Shown piece after piece: positions 33,500-47,232 of a DNA stretch of 64,000 nucleotides. The notes under the pieces were generated by a model, which saw nothing but the letters and a program-made list of their open reading frames with translations, had not been told where the DNA came from and did not search any database. Numbering within the stretch: the first letter of the stretch is position 1; each line of letters opens with the position of its first letter. The position numbers were made by a program, and so were the translations under genes. The stretch lies in NCBI GenBank assembly GCA_018697195.1, contig CM031869.1:13757431-13821430 (forward strand), in the 5' to 3' direction. The DNA is from Certhia americana (taxonomy: Eukaryota; Chordata; Aves; Passeriformes; Certhiidae).

Positions 33500-36400
33500 C
33501 AAGGAGAGTTTAGAAAGAGTTTTTCCTTGATGAAAAGTACAACCAGAAATTAAAATTTATCCACAACAGCATTAAATTCATCTTTGCTTCTTGCAGTTCA
33601 ACAAAATCTTCAGGCTAGTTAAATAATAAAGATGATTGTAAAAGGAAGAAATGCTTCTGCTGTAGCACTGCTGTTATCCATCTTGATTAAGCAGCTCTGG
33701 CAGATACTTTTAAATAACCATTCCTAAATACTCTTTTTAATCACTTTGGGTTTCTATATCCAGCTGTCTTAGATGAACCAAACAAGAAGAGTTTTTTTAA
33801 CAATGCTACTTTACCATTCTTCACTTGCACCAGTTTTACTGACATTCAATGGGAATGTTTACTTTCTATGAAAGCCAAGATAATTAAAATTTAAAACTGA
33901 ATAAACATAGTATCTATAATGTTTATTTATCATGAGGTTTTGTGAAGAACAGTGTAGTATAAAAGTGCATTAACTAGTATAGATATATTAGCATGTTTAG
34001 TATTATGAGATTTCTTAAAAAACTGGAAATGAGCAGAACATTTACTGCTTCTAATATTTGAAGCTAAATTAATTCAATATATCATAGTTCTGTTGATATA
34101 ATCTTCCTTTGTGCCTTAATTTCATGTAAAGGAAACTGGTAGTACTTGCATGTTATATTTGCTATATGCAATGTGGTTACTGTCCTAAATTTCCTACTTA
34201 GGTGCACTGATCTCATAGTTTTAGGTGAAGACTCATGGAACACCATAGATGTTTTGAAAAAACAATTTAGGTCAACAAAATTTGTTTTAAAAAACTTTCT
34301 GTGCCTACCTTGAGATAAGATTGGAGAGTCTAAGGAACTTATCAAATAAATAGAACTGGTATGGCAATACATAATTCTGCATTGAATATGTACATATGAC
34401 ATCTAATGCAGGAGTGTTCTGTTAATTATTGTTGTGCATCTACTGGAATTGCTGTAGGTGTTCTTTCAGTATGTTCTATTTGTGATGGGATATCTGGCAA
34501 ATCCTCTAAGTTGTAACATTTATGGTAAAAATTATTTCAATATTGAGTCGATTCTAGTTCTCCATTTAAAGTCCTGAGGTATTATTTTTGAGTATGAATT
34601 TAAAACTTTCTGTCCCTGTACACACACTGCTTACCTCAAACCAGTGATGTGTAATGGAATGTGAATACCTGTGCAAGGAGTGGACTGCTAGGACATTCAA
34701 AGTCCAGGAGCAATGCCAGAGGAATTAGGTGAAAAGTAGTGGAAGCTCAATCACAGACCCCAAGTTCTCTTCAGAGTGAATTGTTGCCTGGGATGCACTA
34801 CTAACACCTTAACACACCAAGGGTTGTTCATGCTTAGTGACATTTAAATTTAACATTTTTCCTTGCTTTATCAATTTACATTACCCAGTCATGCAAGAAC
34901 TTAGTTTTTTAGGGAGGTTGCTTTTGCACTCTGTTCTGAAGATTAAAAGAGCAAAGTGCCCAATACACAGCTTTAATCTGCTCAATTCTGTGCCTACCTT
35001 GTGCTCAATGAAGCCATTTTGCAACTGAAGTGCTTGATTTTTCTCCTGGAGTCAGCAGAGAATGGGTAGATGCTTTTAGATGTTTTCCAGAGGAAGATCA
35101 TTCTGTTGTGAATTCACTCCTCTAAGTTAGGTGGACCAGATCTCCCTCTGAGCACATCTCAGGAGTGCTTATTTCTCTCCTCTGACTGCAGAGACTGGCT
35201 TCTCTGTAAAGGATCTGGCCATGGTCTAAGTAAATTTAAGTAAAGATGCCACCTATATGGGTTTTAATGCATGCTGGACATGTTGATCAGCAAGTAACAG
35301 CTTAAAAGGGTTTTGTCTGTGTTAGACAGTGAAAAGAGAGTTCATTAAGATGAACTTTGAGATATTTGATTGTGAAAGGGCTGCTTCAGCTGAGACACTG
35401 CTCACTTGAACCTTCCAGAAGTGATGTTTCAATTGTAACTGTCCTTTTCTGTGAAATATTGCTCTTGGTGAGATTTGCCTGATAGCCTCCATGTGCCAGA
35501 TGATATCTAGGACTTGTCATTACTGACAAATAGGATTTGATGTGTGGACATCTAAGTAATTCAAAATGCTTGTGCTGGAGTAAGACCACCAAGTAACTGG
35601 GAAGGACTAGTTAAGATGCCCGAGTGCCCTTGGTTGCTTCATCAATGTTTGTGTGAATCATGTCATGTTACACACCTTGGTGAAATTCTTACATCCAGAA
35701 GTAAACTAGAGAATTTTCAACTTCCTCAATGAAACAGAGCTTCTGCTTTGTCATAATTCCAAGCTGTCTTCTTCAGAAGAGGGCTGGTTTTACAATTCAG
35801 TGCTTCTCTGTGTTGGAACAGAATCAGCAGCTGTATGGATTTTCTGAGTGATGAACATAACTGCATCCAGGAAAGACCCAGGTTTAAATTCAATTTTCTA
35901 AAACACCTTTGCTCCCAGATGATTGAATACAACTCTTGGCCACAGGTGACTGGTGGCATGTTTAATGTCGCGAGTTGATGACCCAATCTGCATCAGAGGT
36001 GTTGTGATAAAAGCAGTGACAACTGGGGGATCACTGCTGGGCTGAGGCACTGTCTGTCCACTTCGAGAAAACAGGTTTCTTGTGACCCTTCACTTGACTC
36101 ATCTCCTCCTGCCTTTGTGTCATCTTCTCTTATTTGGCAGCTATTCCACGAATTGAAAGCAGAATTTTTTTATTTTTTAGTGTTTTTTTAAAATTAATAT
36201 AACTTGGTCCTATGGCTAGTTCTAAAAAAGAAAGTCTAAAAAAATGACTGGCATGTGAAAATTCTTATTATGTTCTTAAGTTTATCTCTTGCCATGTTTT
36301 TATATCAGCTGGCAAAGTAGAAGCTGCATGTAGTGTTTTATACATGAGCATGCTTTCCTCCCATCCTAATGCACTCTTTAGATCTACTGAACAACAGGAG

Positions 36401-39400
36401 TGTGTTCAGGATTTGTGCCTTGCACAAAGAGAAGGTGGGAGCTCGTACAGACACTGCCATGCCAGGAGTGCAAGGAAAGGAAACACGACCTCTGGACAAG
36501 GCCAGCTCCCCTTCCACTTTCCAAACAGAGCCTTAGTGTTTGGACAATATCTAATCCTTGATCTGAAAGGATGTGTGATATGTCCAGCTTATTTACCTTG
36601 GAGGAATAAAATGCTCAGCTGCACTTCTTACAGTCTGAGTGAATTTCTTTAGGACAGTCCTCTAATTCATACTCCTGAAGGTTTTGTACTTTGTTGCTCC
36701 ATTATACACAAGCATGGAGTGTGGAGTGGAAAACTAGGTGTTAATATGAGGTAGTTTTTGTAGGAACTTCTAAACTTGAGACTTGGATTTCTGTTTACAC
36801 CTAAGGTCATTCTTGTGCAATTTGGTTTTTTTATCTCTGACTTCTTCCTGTGCTCCTCCTCTTGCCTCCCCCTCTGCTTCTCACCTCTCATGCTGGGATT
36901 GGCAATGAGACACTGCTGTTTGATGGCTCCTGTTCATATCCTAATGATATTTCTTTTATTTTTGATATTACTCTGACCCATTTATTGCTTTGTTCTTTTT
37001 TATATGACATTTATGGACAGTGATGGACACTTAAAAAATGGACAACAATTGAAAATTTTCAAATGTCAGCCTGTTTCAAATACTATTTAACGCTTCTAAA
37101 GTTCAAGTCACCACTTGGCTTTTTCTTACTTCCTCTTTAATGAAGACTGAAACTTCTTCATTTTGTTCCCAAAAGCAGAAGCATTTGATGTAGATGAACA
37201 CTGACTCTACTTTTCAGACACCCTTCCCATCCCACAACAGACCATGTATGGGATCAAATGGCATCATTTTGATCAACTAAAATATTTGGAGATAAGCTGT
37301 CTGTGAACTGTCTTACACTTTTGGCATTTCCATGGTAATATATGTGGAGGAGGAGAAAATCTGACTTATGCATGTTTTCCCAGTCATGATTTGTCATTAT
37401 AAGTGAAGATTCTGTTAGGTAATGTAGTCAACACAATTAAAGCTAAAAGGCAAGTTTGGCATAATCCCAGTTTCTGCCTTTCTGGAATATTGTTTATACA
37501 GAGTGAAATTACATGAAGTTCTTAACTGCCAGGATTTATAAGAAATACTTCAGTATGCACTGATATTTCACTATATACACAATTAGTTGTGTATGATGCC
37601 ATAATTTTGGTGTGTGTGTAACAGAGGGCAGAGTGTTTTTCTGGAGTTTTTTGTGGGAAGTCTGGAGATTCTGTGTAATAGCACTGTCTTGTGCTATGGT
37701 TTTTATGGCTTTTATCTATCCACTAGAAGCTATTTCAGGATAAATTGACAACCTGCACTGTCTTTTTGCTCAATCACCTCTGCGTGCAGAGTGCCAGTAG
37801 TGTTTTCAGAACAGCACTTATGATAACGAAAAAGAAGGCATAAATGGGCTGCTGAGAATTTATTGGGAGTCCTTTTTCTGTTGATCAGGAGCTCTGCCAA
37901 CACACTGATTCCACTGCCTGTTTAGTGAACAGGTAGAGCTTTTTCTAGCCAGAGTATTTCTCCTCCTCAGAGATAAAAAGGGTAGAATGAACAGGAGCTG
38001 AGACAGCTTGTCACTGCTGAATCTTGTCCTGACAGCTGCCTTAGCAGAATGCATTTGATAAACTGTGATTGACAAAATACTTGAAAACTGCAGCTTAAAA
38101 CTGAATTTCTGGAGAGTGTGAAAGTAGACAGGATAAAGTAAGAATAGTCTTGTGAGCACACAGAGCTGTCATCACGCACATAACTCTCTTTGAATTTGAA
38201 AAATAGAAAGCTGTAGGGAAACCTAGACTGTCCTAATATAATTATCAAGATCATTACTGAAATTGAGCCTTCATTTGAAGCTAAGTCCTTATGCAGTATT
38301 TTGTGCTTGTTTAGTACACAAAATTAATTTAATTCAGTGGTAGACAAGGGGAAAAACTAGCAAAAAGAAAATCAGCTATGGATTGCTGTGAACCTTTGGA
38401 GTCCATAAATAAATTGTGAAGTTTTATGGTCCATTTTCATACTAAAGAAAGAATTGGCAACAGTGGACCTAATTCCCCTGACTTTACATTTGTGGTCTGA
38501 GAACAGCTGGTTTCCACTTACTGCAAATTAAGCTCATCGTTTTCCAAAAAGAAAATCCTTTTAATGCATCTTCTCCATGATTGGGAGCACTCAGAGGGCT
38601 CTTTTCTTAGGTGGGTTTTCTGCTCTATTTCAAATCAACTAATCTTCTTAATAGTCTCTATAAAATGTTATATGTGGTTCCACAAAACTCTGAAAATTAA
38701 TTGCATCGCTCCTGTATAAATACTGGAATGATTTTCAAAGTACTTGTGTGTATATTCAGTTCCAAACAGAAGAGGTCATTGCCAGTACTGCTGAGTGCAG
38801 AGTGCTGTGGCAGTGAGCAGAGCACAGACTCTGTTGGTTGGAGTCATTAAACTGCACTACCACTTGATGCATTTGTTGGTGTTTGTTCTATTTTACATTT
38901 GCATTTTAATTCCTGTGAAGGAAAGATAAGATATAGGTAAACAAATGATGCTTATTTGCTCTTCAGTTGAGCTCCTACTAGACATGTGACTTAGAGAGAG
39001 AAAACATTGGGGAAAAATGCCTCAGCATCCTCTGCAAAGCATCACACCTCCATTCATTCTCCAGCAGACCTCAAAAGACACATCCCTCAGGTTTTAATGA
39101 AAACATAAATCAATAGGGAGTAACTAAAAATACACTTAGAGTTAACAGGAAACTAGGTCAATCACCACATGACTCAATATTTGTAGCTTGGATAAAACAC
39201 ATTGCAATGTTTTTTCACATCATAACTATCCTTCTGGTACAAGAGAAAGTATTGTCTGTGTTTATTTCTGAGCCCTTTTGAGTCAGGGAGAGTAATGCTT
39301 TCTCTGTAACTCTGCACAGCGTGAAGCTATGATGTGTTTGGGTGTGTCTATCTTATCCAGGGCAGTTTTTCTGCTTTTTGTGCAAACGGGGCACTGAGGG

Positions 39401-39705
39401 CTCCATTCCCTCAGGAAACAGATGAGTGTGCTGTTGTCAGCCCATGTTGTGTGCAGAGGGAAGCAGCTGCCCTCATGTGAGATAACATATGTTGCTACAG
39501 AAATGAGCTGATTTTATCTGGGTTTTTTTTTTTTCTGAGTGTTACAGCCTCTTCCTGTGCTTTGTTGTTCTGTTCATGGTTCATGTTCATTTTTGGTGGT
39601 TTTTAGAATGAGCTGGAGCAATAGAAACTTACTGAAGTGATTGATTTCTGTATGGCAGTGTGGAGAAGACAAAGATGTTGAAAATTTCCTGAATAGTGTC
39701 ACAGT
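33500..39705. other. Gene-poor AT-rich DNA
   Basis: No exon, RNA gene or recognised repeat over 6 kb. Openings such as 34082-34402 (minus), 36344-36652 (plus) and 37860-38254 (minus) lack splice sites, signal features and family sequence. A strong acceptor near 33597 opens only 9-10 codons. Confidence 0.45.
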
Positions 39706-39731
39706 GTGAACGGTAGGTGTGAACAGTAGGT
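39706..39731. repeat. 13-bp tandem duplication
   Basis: gtgaacggtaggt is followed directly by gtgaacagtaggt, with one difference. Confidence 0.8.
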
Positions 39732-40797
39732 GAAATTGATAAATATTGAGGAATTATGATGGGCTTTGAATTGTCTATTAAGATTCAGGGAAGTTAAATT
39801 AGTACAACAGTGGACAATCCTGTGAAAGGATATCCATGCAATATTACAATAACGTGAAACAAACCTCTTACAACAAAACTAGGAAGCAGTGAAAACTTTA
39901 TTCGAAGAAGAAACCACAAAATATTGTCACTGCAACTGTAGAAGGGTGTGGAAGGTCCATAAACATTGAACAATATGTTAAATTCTCATTCTTTCATTTC
40001 AAAAATTATACAGTTGAACTGCAAAAGATAGGAACCAGTGAGATGAGTTATCCAAAGTATGGCAGTTTCCTTGTGAAGTGTAGCTTTAATATTCTTTAGT
40101 GTAAAAACAACTGGTGCCATGACTGGAGCCTCTGCTATGGTGATTGACATAAAAAATATGAAAAAGGAATGATTGTTCAGTGCCTTTTACCTGTATGGGA
40201 GCTATACAGGATGACATTAGCAAATGGCAGATCCAAAATGAGCCAAAATTCACCTCATACGCATTGAGGATTTTTTGTCCCTGGACTTTGTAAATACTAA
40301 CAATTTACACTGGTTCAGAGCCAGACTTGAGGAACTGATGGAAAAAAATCCAACCTGAGCTGTTGAGTAAAATTTTTAGGAAACTGGAGAGGCAAGCTCC
40401 TGGAGTTACAGAGGATATTCTCAAGTATTACTTTCACGTATTTATTCTAGTTATATACTTTTCCCTGGGCTAGAGAAGTGATAAAATATCTTTGATATGA
40501 TTCGCTACAGGTTGTATTTACATTCTTTATCAAAAAGTCCTGAAAACAGTTTTGTTTTAAAGCTATAGGTGATCTCATTATAGAGGCTGAACAGATATTT
40601 GGTAAAGTTTGAGATAAAAATCTTGTGCTTCATATCTTTTTCCCCAGCAAAAACCACAGTGAAGCAGTAAGCTTGTCTTCTTGTGAGTTGCGTGTCAGTT
40701 CTTAGTTCTTCAAAATTGTTTACAGGCACAGATGACAAATAAGATCTTACCAACTAAATTACTTTTAAACTGTAATTTGATTTTTTTTCACTAGTAG
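39732..40797. other. No gene seen
   Basis: AT-rich unique sequence ending in the T-rich tract before the 40.8-kb microexon candidate. Confidence 0.5.
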
Positions 40798-40824
40798 ATC
40801 TTGCTGTAGAAAGCCGAGAGATCA
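40798..40824 (+). other. Weak candidate 27-nt microexon
   Basis: gattttttttcactagtag precedes 27 bases and gtaagtaa follows. The phase-1 frame (two bases, eight codons LAVESREI, one base) is open, matching the phase of the 47149 exon. The last exon base is A rather than the usual G, and two AG sites compete. This may be chance. Confidence 0.2.
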
Positions 40825-43800
40825 GTAAGTAAACGCAGGTTTAAAGGTGGTTGAGGCTCATCAATTAATTAACTTGCCATAGCAATTTAAGAACAAACAA
40901 TAATTCTTAACAGTGAAGAACATAAATGAATAATGAGGAAGACAGATGCTGAAGTTATTACTTCAGAAGCTTTGTTTTGTTTTGTTTTCTGAGGCACTGC
41001 TATTGCTAGAACACTGATCTCAATCACTTTCTTTGCTCATTTAGCCCCTAAAAATACAATGAGCTGTAGAGTTAGGGGCAGACAGGATGTTTTAGTGTCT
41101 GTGGAATATTCAGGTTCTTGGAAAAAATCAAGAGCACCTACCTTTAGTTTTTTCCCTAATTCTACAAAAGACACAGGAAATTAGCATGTTCAGAGAACTT
41201 TCACTCGTTGACTTATCCTTTCTTTACACTTTCAAGCTGAAAAACATATATCCCACAGTAAGGAGAAAAGTTATTTTTATGGAATTGCTTTTAGGATTTT
41301 TAAACTGGTTTTACTCTTCTTCCCAAAGTTTTTATTTATGCAGTTTTGTGTGGTGCCAAAAGTGAGACAAAGCTGTGGGTGTCTTAACTGAAGTGTTGAC
41401 TGGTTGTAGTACAGTGCATGTGGTCTGCTCTGCATTTTAAACTTTGTACCTGACAGCTTCTGTTGTAAAATTTCATTCACGTGAATTTTGTCACCATATT
41501 TATGTAAGGATAACCGGTTTAGAGATTTAGTTTTGTTTTTAACAATAGAGTTACTGGTCTTCACAGGTGTTAAGTTTTTGATCTAAAAATACGATCTTTG
41601 GCACAGAGTGAAGTGTTATTTGTGAGAGGCTTGGATGGAAAAGGTATTAAATAAAGAGAAAGAAACCATAGAGGATCTTCAGTTGCTGCTTGAAGCTTTT
41701 CTTAATTTTTAATAAATTATTCCCATGAGAATTGTGACTTATATCCCCAAAATTATTAAATCATGACTCGTAGCTGAGTCATTGGTCTGTATGGGGCTAC
41801 TGAACCATTCCTAACAGCATGAAGTAATCATTGTTGAATTGACCTTTACTTCAAAAGGCAAAGTAAAACCAGAAGGAAAAAATGCTGGGAAGTTTCTAGT
41901 AGAGTTTTACTTTTTCTGTGAGTCAATGACCACATTGAATTAACAGGCAGTTATGAATATTTTAGATTTTAGGGATTGGCTCTTCAGGGGAATTTGAGAA
42001 AATTTATCAAAATTACCAGATACATAGTGGCATGATCTTAATGTGATATTGTGAAATTGATTGATGCTCCAATGTAGACATAATCATTTGGACTTAATAG
42101 GGCTGTATTTAATTCTTTTGGGAGATAAGACTAATAGAAATCGTTTAATTCGACTTAAATAAATCTACTTGAAATTTAGGTTCAGTTAACTTTGACTTCA
42201 TAGTTATAACAGACTTCTACCCAAAGAAGTAGACACATCTCTGCACTCTAAGTGCTGATCTAAATTAATCATGTCCCTGTGATTCTTGTGGTAGAAAGAC
42301 ATCCCAATGCTTTTAGTACTCCATAGGAAAGGAAAAGTAAGTATTTTTCATTTTAATTCCTGTGTTGTTGTCTCTAGTGTAGCTAAATACTTGCTTTATT
42401 CTCTGTAAAAGGCGGGGATAGTGTCCTTGGAAAACCCAGCTCCTGGTACAGTAGAGCTCTTGCTGATCATACTGATAACATTTAGGAAGTTTTAAATTGC
42501 AATGCAAGTCAAAACGTCTCCTGACTCCCATTTTTTAACCTTACCTTTAGGCTGAGGAGAGGGAAAATGGTGTGTTTGCTGTCACTAAACTAAAATACAC
42601 TTTCAGATGTCCTTGAACTGCTTTAGAGCATTTTCCTTTGGAGTGTTTGTCAATTCTGCAGGAATGTTGGGTGGTGTGTTAGCATATTATTTTGTGGAAG
42701 TATACTCTTAAATATGTCTTGTGGGTGTTTTGCATTGGAGAATAATTGTGCTTGAGAGCTGCCATTACACTCTAAAAGTAAAGCTTTGTAAGCCTAATTG
42801 AGTTGTTGAATGCACTTTGGAGGAGAGAAAACCGAACACAACTTTCACAAAAGATCAAACAAAACATTGGATGTAAAATGTGCAATAGAACATAATAGAG
42901 TAATACAGCAGAGAGTAATTCTGTCAAAACAATATGGGAAAAGAAAAATTGTGTGGCCTTTTTGTTGCAGAATAGCTCTTATTCCCATACCTTTGTGCAC
43001 AACTTTTGTATTACTGATTTTTTTTCCCAACTGGAGGTGGTGTGCGTAGGGGTTGAGTACTGCACTTGTTACATCTTCCCACCAGGCATGGGCTGAAGCA
43101 TGAGGGTAGAATGTGATGGGGAAAAAAAAACTGTTTTTGAGGGCAAAATAGAGCATTGACCTGTCTGGTACTGAGACAGTCTTCTGTCAGTTGCTAGGGC
43201 TTTGTCCTGTTCATCAAGAATTGTAGTGATGAGCAATGATCACTGAGCAAATAACAATGAAAATATACTGAGATACCAACAGAGGAGAAACTTCTGCTCA
43301 CAGAAAGTGGCCAGAAAAGTGGAAATCAGAGACTTTTGGGATGGTCTCAGCCACACAGGTGTGACAGGAAATAAGCAAGGGTTTATTGCTGGATGTTTTG
43401 TGTAAATATAGGGAGGGAAGGAAAGCTGCCTGAGAAAATCAGGCTATTTATTTGTAAGGCTTTTTTTCAAGGTTTCTGATGTGCTACCTTATAAAAATAA
43501 ACCAGTTTTTCATTGTATGTTACTAGTAAAAATTGGGTTATGCCACTTTGATGATAAATAGAAGAGGAAAAATGAGAACAGAGCTTAGGAGGATATTTAG
43601 GCCCTAGTCATGTTTAATATTCCACAATTATTTTCTTGATCAATTTGACTGAGAGACATAAGACTTATGGATGGAGGAAGCAACTCTTCTAAAATGTAAA
43701 GAAGTTTTCATATGTACAAAAAAACCCCAAACAACCCAACTATAAACAATGTGTTATCATCTTAAAGGGTGGAGCACATCTTACGTGATTGGTTGCCAAA

Positions 43801-44060
43801 CTTTTAGTGATGCTGATTGGAAAATGCTAAACTACAAAATGCCAGAGTACCTGTGAACTAATAAGGTTGGGAATTTATACCACATAGCAGGAAGCATTTA
43901 TTTAAACTATCAAGGGGAGAAATTCAAAGGGAGGAAACAACTGGGCATGAGGGAAGAGAATGAGGACAGATGAGTGATGCTTGTTCCTGGATTGCTGGTG
44001 GCTGTGAACAGTTACTAGGACAGCTCAAAATAGGGACTAGAACTAAGAACAAGAGGCTGT
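40825..44060. other. No gene seen
   Basis: Contains a (TTTTG)n stretch near 40972-40990. Openings at 41277-41564 and 42845-43156 show no family features. Confidence 0.45.
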
Positions 44061-44576
44061 TTGGTGGACAGCCTCTTTCCTGGGACAAAGACATGTCCTG
44101 TGGGACAGAACCTCTGGCTGCTGGTGTCCAGAGGTGCCACCCAGTTGTGGGAGGGAATGGGTCTCCTCAGGGTGGCAGGTTCCCTGGGAGGCTGTTGGAC
44201 TGGAAGGGAATTTAGAGAAATATTTAAAACATTCAGAAGTAAGGAGCTGGTCCAAACTCTACGTTGCTCGTGGGAGAGCAGGTCAGGAATTGCAGTGGCT
44301 GTTTTCTCAGTTTGCAAAAGGTGCTGCCAGGATTTGTACTGGTATCTAAAATCACCTGTATCAGCATTGGCTTTTGCATTAAACTGGGGCTTTGGACGGC
44401 AAACCAAAAACTGCCACTCGCTCAACTTTGAAAAGCAAGGACAGAAAACAGGTTTCTTACTGCCTGCCAGTTACTGTGGGAGGGGATGTATTTCAAGGGA
44501 ATGTATAGGAGGAGCACAGGAAATTCACACAGGTTTTACCTTTCCAGATATAACTGTGGTGTCTGATAAGGACTAA
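44061..44576 (+). other. Longest open frame in the window (171 codons), probably not a gene
   Basis: It starts in a G+C-richer patch and overlaps a 136-codon minus-strand opening, the usual sign of base composition rather than coding. I see no signal peptide, repeat, domain motif, Kozak-like context or nearby AATAAA. A perfect gaggctg/cagcctc inverted repeat lies near its start. An unrecognised old repeat is as likely as a coding exon. Confidence 0.15.
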
Positions 44577-47148
44577 AATTAACTTAAAGTTCTAAAGATT
44601 TACTTAAAGATTTTGTTTTCCTAATTTTTGGTAAAGCCAAAGATTGTAGGTCATAGTCTGCTCTTTCTTGTCAGATAATTGCAAAATCCGTTACTATCCC
44701 ATCAAGATTTATTATTGTATAAAAGGCTGTACTAAATCTGAATAAAAGCCTAATAAGTAGATTAGTTAGAACAATAGTCCTCTTGAGGATGGTTGATTCC
44801 AAGTGTAGCTGCTAGAGATAACCCTAAATGCAATTAGGTTTAGCTCCCTGTGAGTGTCAAAGGAAGGTAATACCCATGGAGACTTCCCTTCAGATGACAC
44901 TATTTTAAAGTGTCTTAACATTTAAATATTCTTTCCTTTGGGCATTAGTGACAAATTCGGGGGTTTTTTTTGTTTTTTTTTTTTTAAATTGTTGGAGAAA
45001 CAGTGCTTGGTGACTTGAGCTTTAGCCATTAGTTTTAGGTGTTTTCCATATAAAGAGGGATGGTTCAGCTTCCTTGGGTGAACAGTTTGTTGTCCTTATG
45101 TGTGTCCTTTATAAGGATCAAATATCCCAAGGTGGCCACAGAAAGGTGAAAGAGAAAATAGCAGATTGAGTAACATACACAGGCTTAAAGGGTAATGTGA
45201 TAAAACATCAACAAATGAGTTGTTGATGGATTCATTCTGGTTTTCCTCATAAAAGAAAAATGAAAGCTAAAGCTTGTATTAAAACAGAAATAGAGACTTT
45301 AAAGACTTTGAAACTTTGCATATTATAGGATGGGATATAACAGAAATAGTATAATTGCAAACTGCTAAAATGGTCTAATTTAGCTGTAAGTACTGCAGAA
45401 AAATTGCACTGTATTTGAGAGTTTGGTTCCATTTTCACATAGAAAAAGAAAAGAAGTTTATCAAAAGAATTCCATGACTTCCTCTTTGATGTCCACAGTG
45501 CTCTGCCCTTTGCATTTCTTTGCTTGACTTGTATGTTGTTCTTTTGAATTATCTTTCTTGATGTGTTCCTGAAAATCTTTCTTTTTCCTTTTATAGTTTT
45601 AAATCAGAAGTCTGTACCATCAAAATGAAGCTGAACTAATTAGATGTGAGCCAAAGTACTCAAAACAGTTTTATAGTTGTATCTTATCAAAATTTAACTT
45701 CATGTATGACAGGGAGATCTTGAACTAAATCAGTAAATTCTACCTTTATTTATCTTGGTTTTATTGTTTGTAACCTGCCCCTTGAAATTCCTTTCCTCCC
45801 AAAGCAAAAGATGTAAGACTCAGGAGCTGTCATTCTCTCACATTATTTCACTTGAAGCAAAGTGGTTTTGCTCCTAACAAATAGCTAATTTGTTGTCTGG
45901 CATGCAAAGTAGTTTATTTTCTATTGTCTTGGTCAGCCTTTTTTTTATTTGTGTCAATGTGTTGCCTTTTTTCTTTGCATATAATAAATTGCTGTGTTTA
46001 CAGAACACATTTTCACTGTTGATTTGTTTGAGTGTTAGGTGAAAGATTAAATTATTATCTTATAAATATTATGAAGGATTTGAACGTGAGATGCACCAAG
46101 TAAAATTATTTTCCAGTGAAAACTTATAGACTGAAAAACAAGAATTAGAGTGACCGTACATTAATTACTGGGCTTTTTGTCTTGCTGGTTTTTGCAAGGA
46201 AAATCATGTCAATAAATAAAAATAGGTTCTATGTTTCCTGTTTACTACATCTGAAAATTTTCCTGATTTTATTATGAAATTCAATAATTATTTTCAATTG
46301 ATTTTGAGCTTTTCAAATGTAAGAGGGCTCCCTGCTTGTGTCATGTCTTCAAATTCCAGGATTATTTTAGTTATTTTCATTTTAGTTTAAGAGAGAGTAA
46401 ATTCAGAAGTAAAGGGGGTTTTTTGTGTGTGTGTGTGCATGTACTAAAATCTCTTTTCCTTGAGCTGGAGAGTTTTTGTGAGACGAAAAAAGAAAAAAAA
46501 ATCTCCTTTCAACAGTAGAGGTTCACTGGTTCCTGTCTAGTTGAGATGAAGTAGAATGAGCTTGATTATGTTGAGAGTCAATGTAAAAGTCATAATGCTG
46601 CTGCAATAAACTTGTAAGAAATTATTTATTACAGCTGAAAGTGTCCATTTTCCAAATGTATCTTAGGGGTCTGTTTTTAGGGAACAAAAATGATGTTTTA
46701 GAAGGATGTAATAAGATGTATTTGACTATAGGAGTAATGGATAATACACTGAAAATAAGTTAGTATGAACTTAAGCACCTCCTGCACAGCCTCTATGGAA
46801 ACTCTGCTACCTTTGGGTTAAGTTCTACCCAAAGAGAGATTTTAGAGAGATTTTTATGCACTCAGTCCTTTTTGTGGTTAATGATGCTGACAGTGGGTAT
46901 AGGGACTGCCTGCAAAGCAAGATTGTAGCAAACTACTGCTACTCAGTCTGCCTTTTTATGTCCTTGATAACAAGATAAAAGAATTCTTAATCTCTAGATA
47001 ATAATGAATAATGTATTTTGCTTACTATTGAGGAATGCTTTGGGTGGGAGTAGATGAAACATTCTATTGGCTGTATTGCACCAAAGGTGAATGGAATGGA
47101 AGAAAAGAAGAGCCATCTCTAAAATGTTATTTGTTTTATTTCATTTAG
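44577..47148. other. No gene seen; short TG microsatellite
   Basis: Includes GT/T-rich tracts at 44958-44986 and a (TG)7 run at 46424-46437. It ends in the pyrimidine-rich tract that forms the acceptor of the next candidate exon. Confidence 0.5.
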
Positions 47149-47232
47149 ATTTTCACACACACCTTTCTGAGAAATTGAAAGACAGACAGACAAGCTGGCA
47201 GCAGCTGGCTGAGACAAAGAACTCTCTAATAC
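47149..47232 (+). CDS. Candidate internal coding exon, 84 bp, phase 1-1
   Basis: A pyrimidine-rich tract (ttgttttatttcatttag) forms the acceptor and gtaaggtt the donor. The 84 bases are two bases, 27 codons and one base, so skipping or including the exon keeps frame. Only this frame is open. The peptide begins [13 protein letters not shown] and continues through [12 protein letters not shown]: charged, Lys/Gln/Glu-rich and probably helical, as in a coiled-coil segment, and unlike the F/L/C-rich translations of neighbouring random frames. The last exon base is C rather than G, which weakens the donor. I do not recognise the gene. Confidence 0.38.

Noticed and set aside
44061..44576. 171-codon plus-strand ORF as a novel gene
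   Set aside because: Overlaps a long minus-strand opening, sits in a G+C-rich patch and has no domain, splice or polyadenylation support; listed only as a low-confidence open frame.
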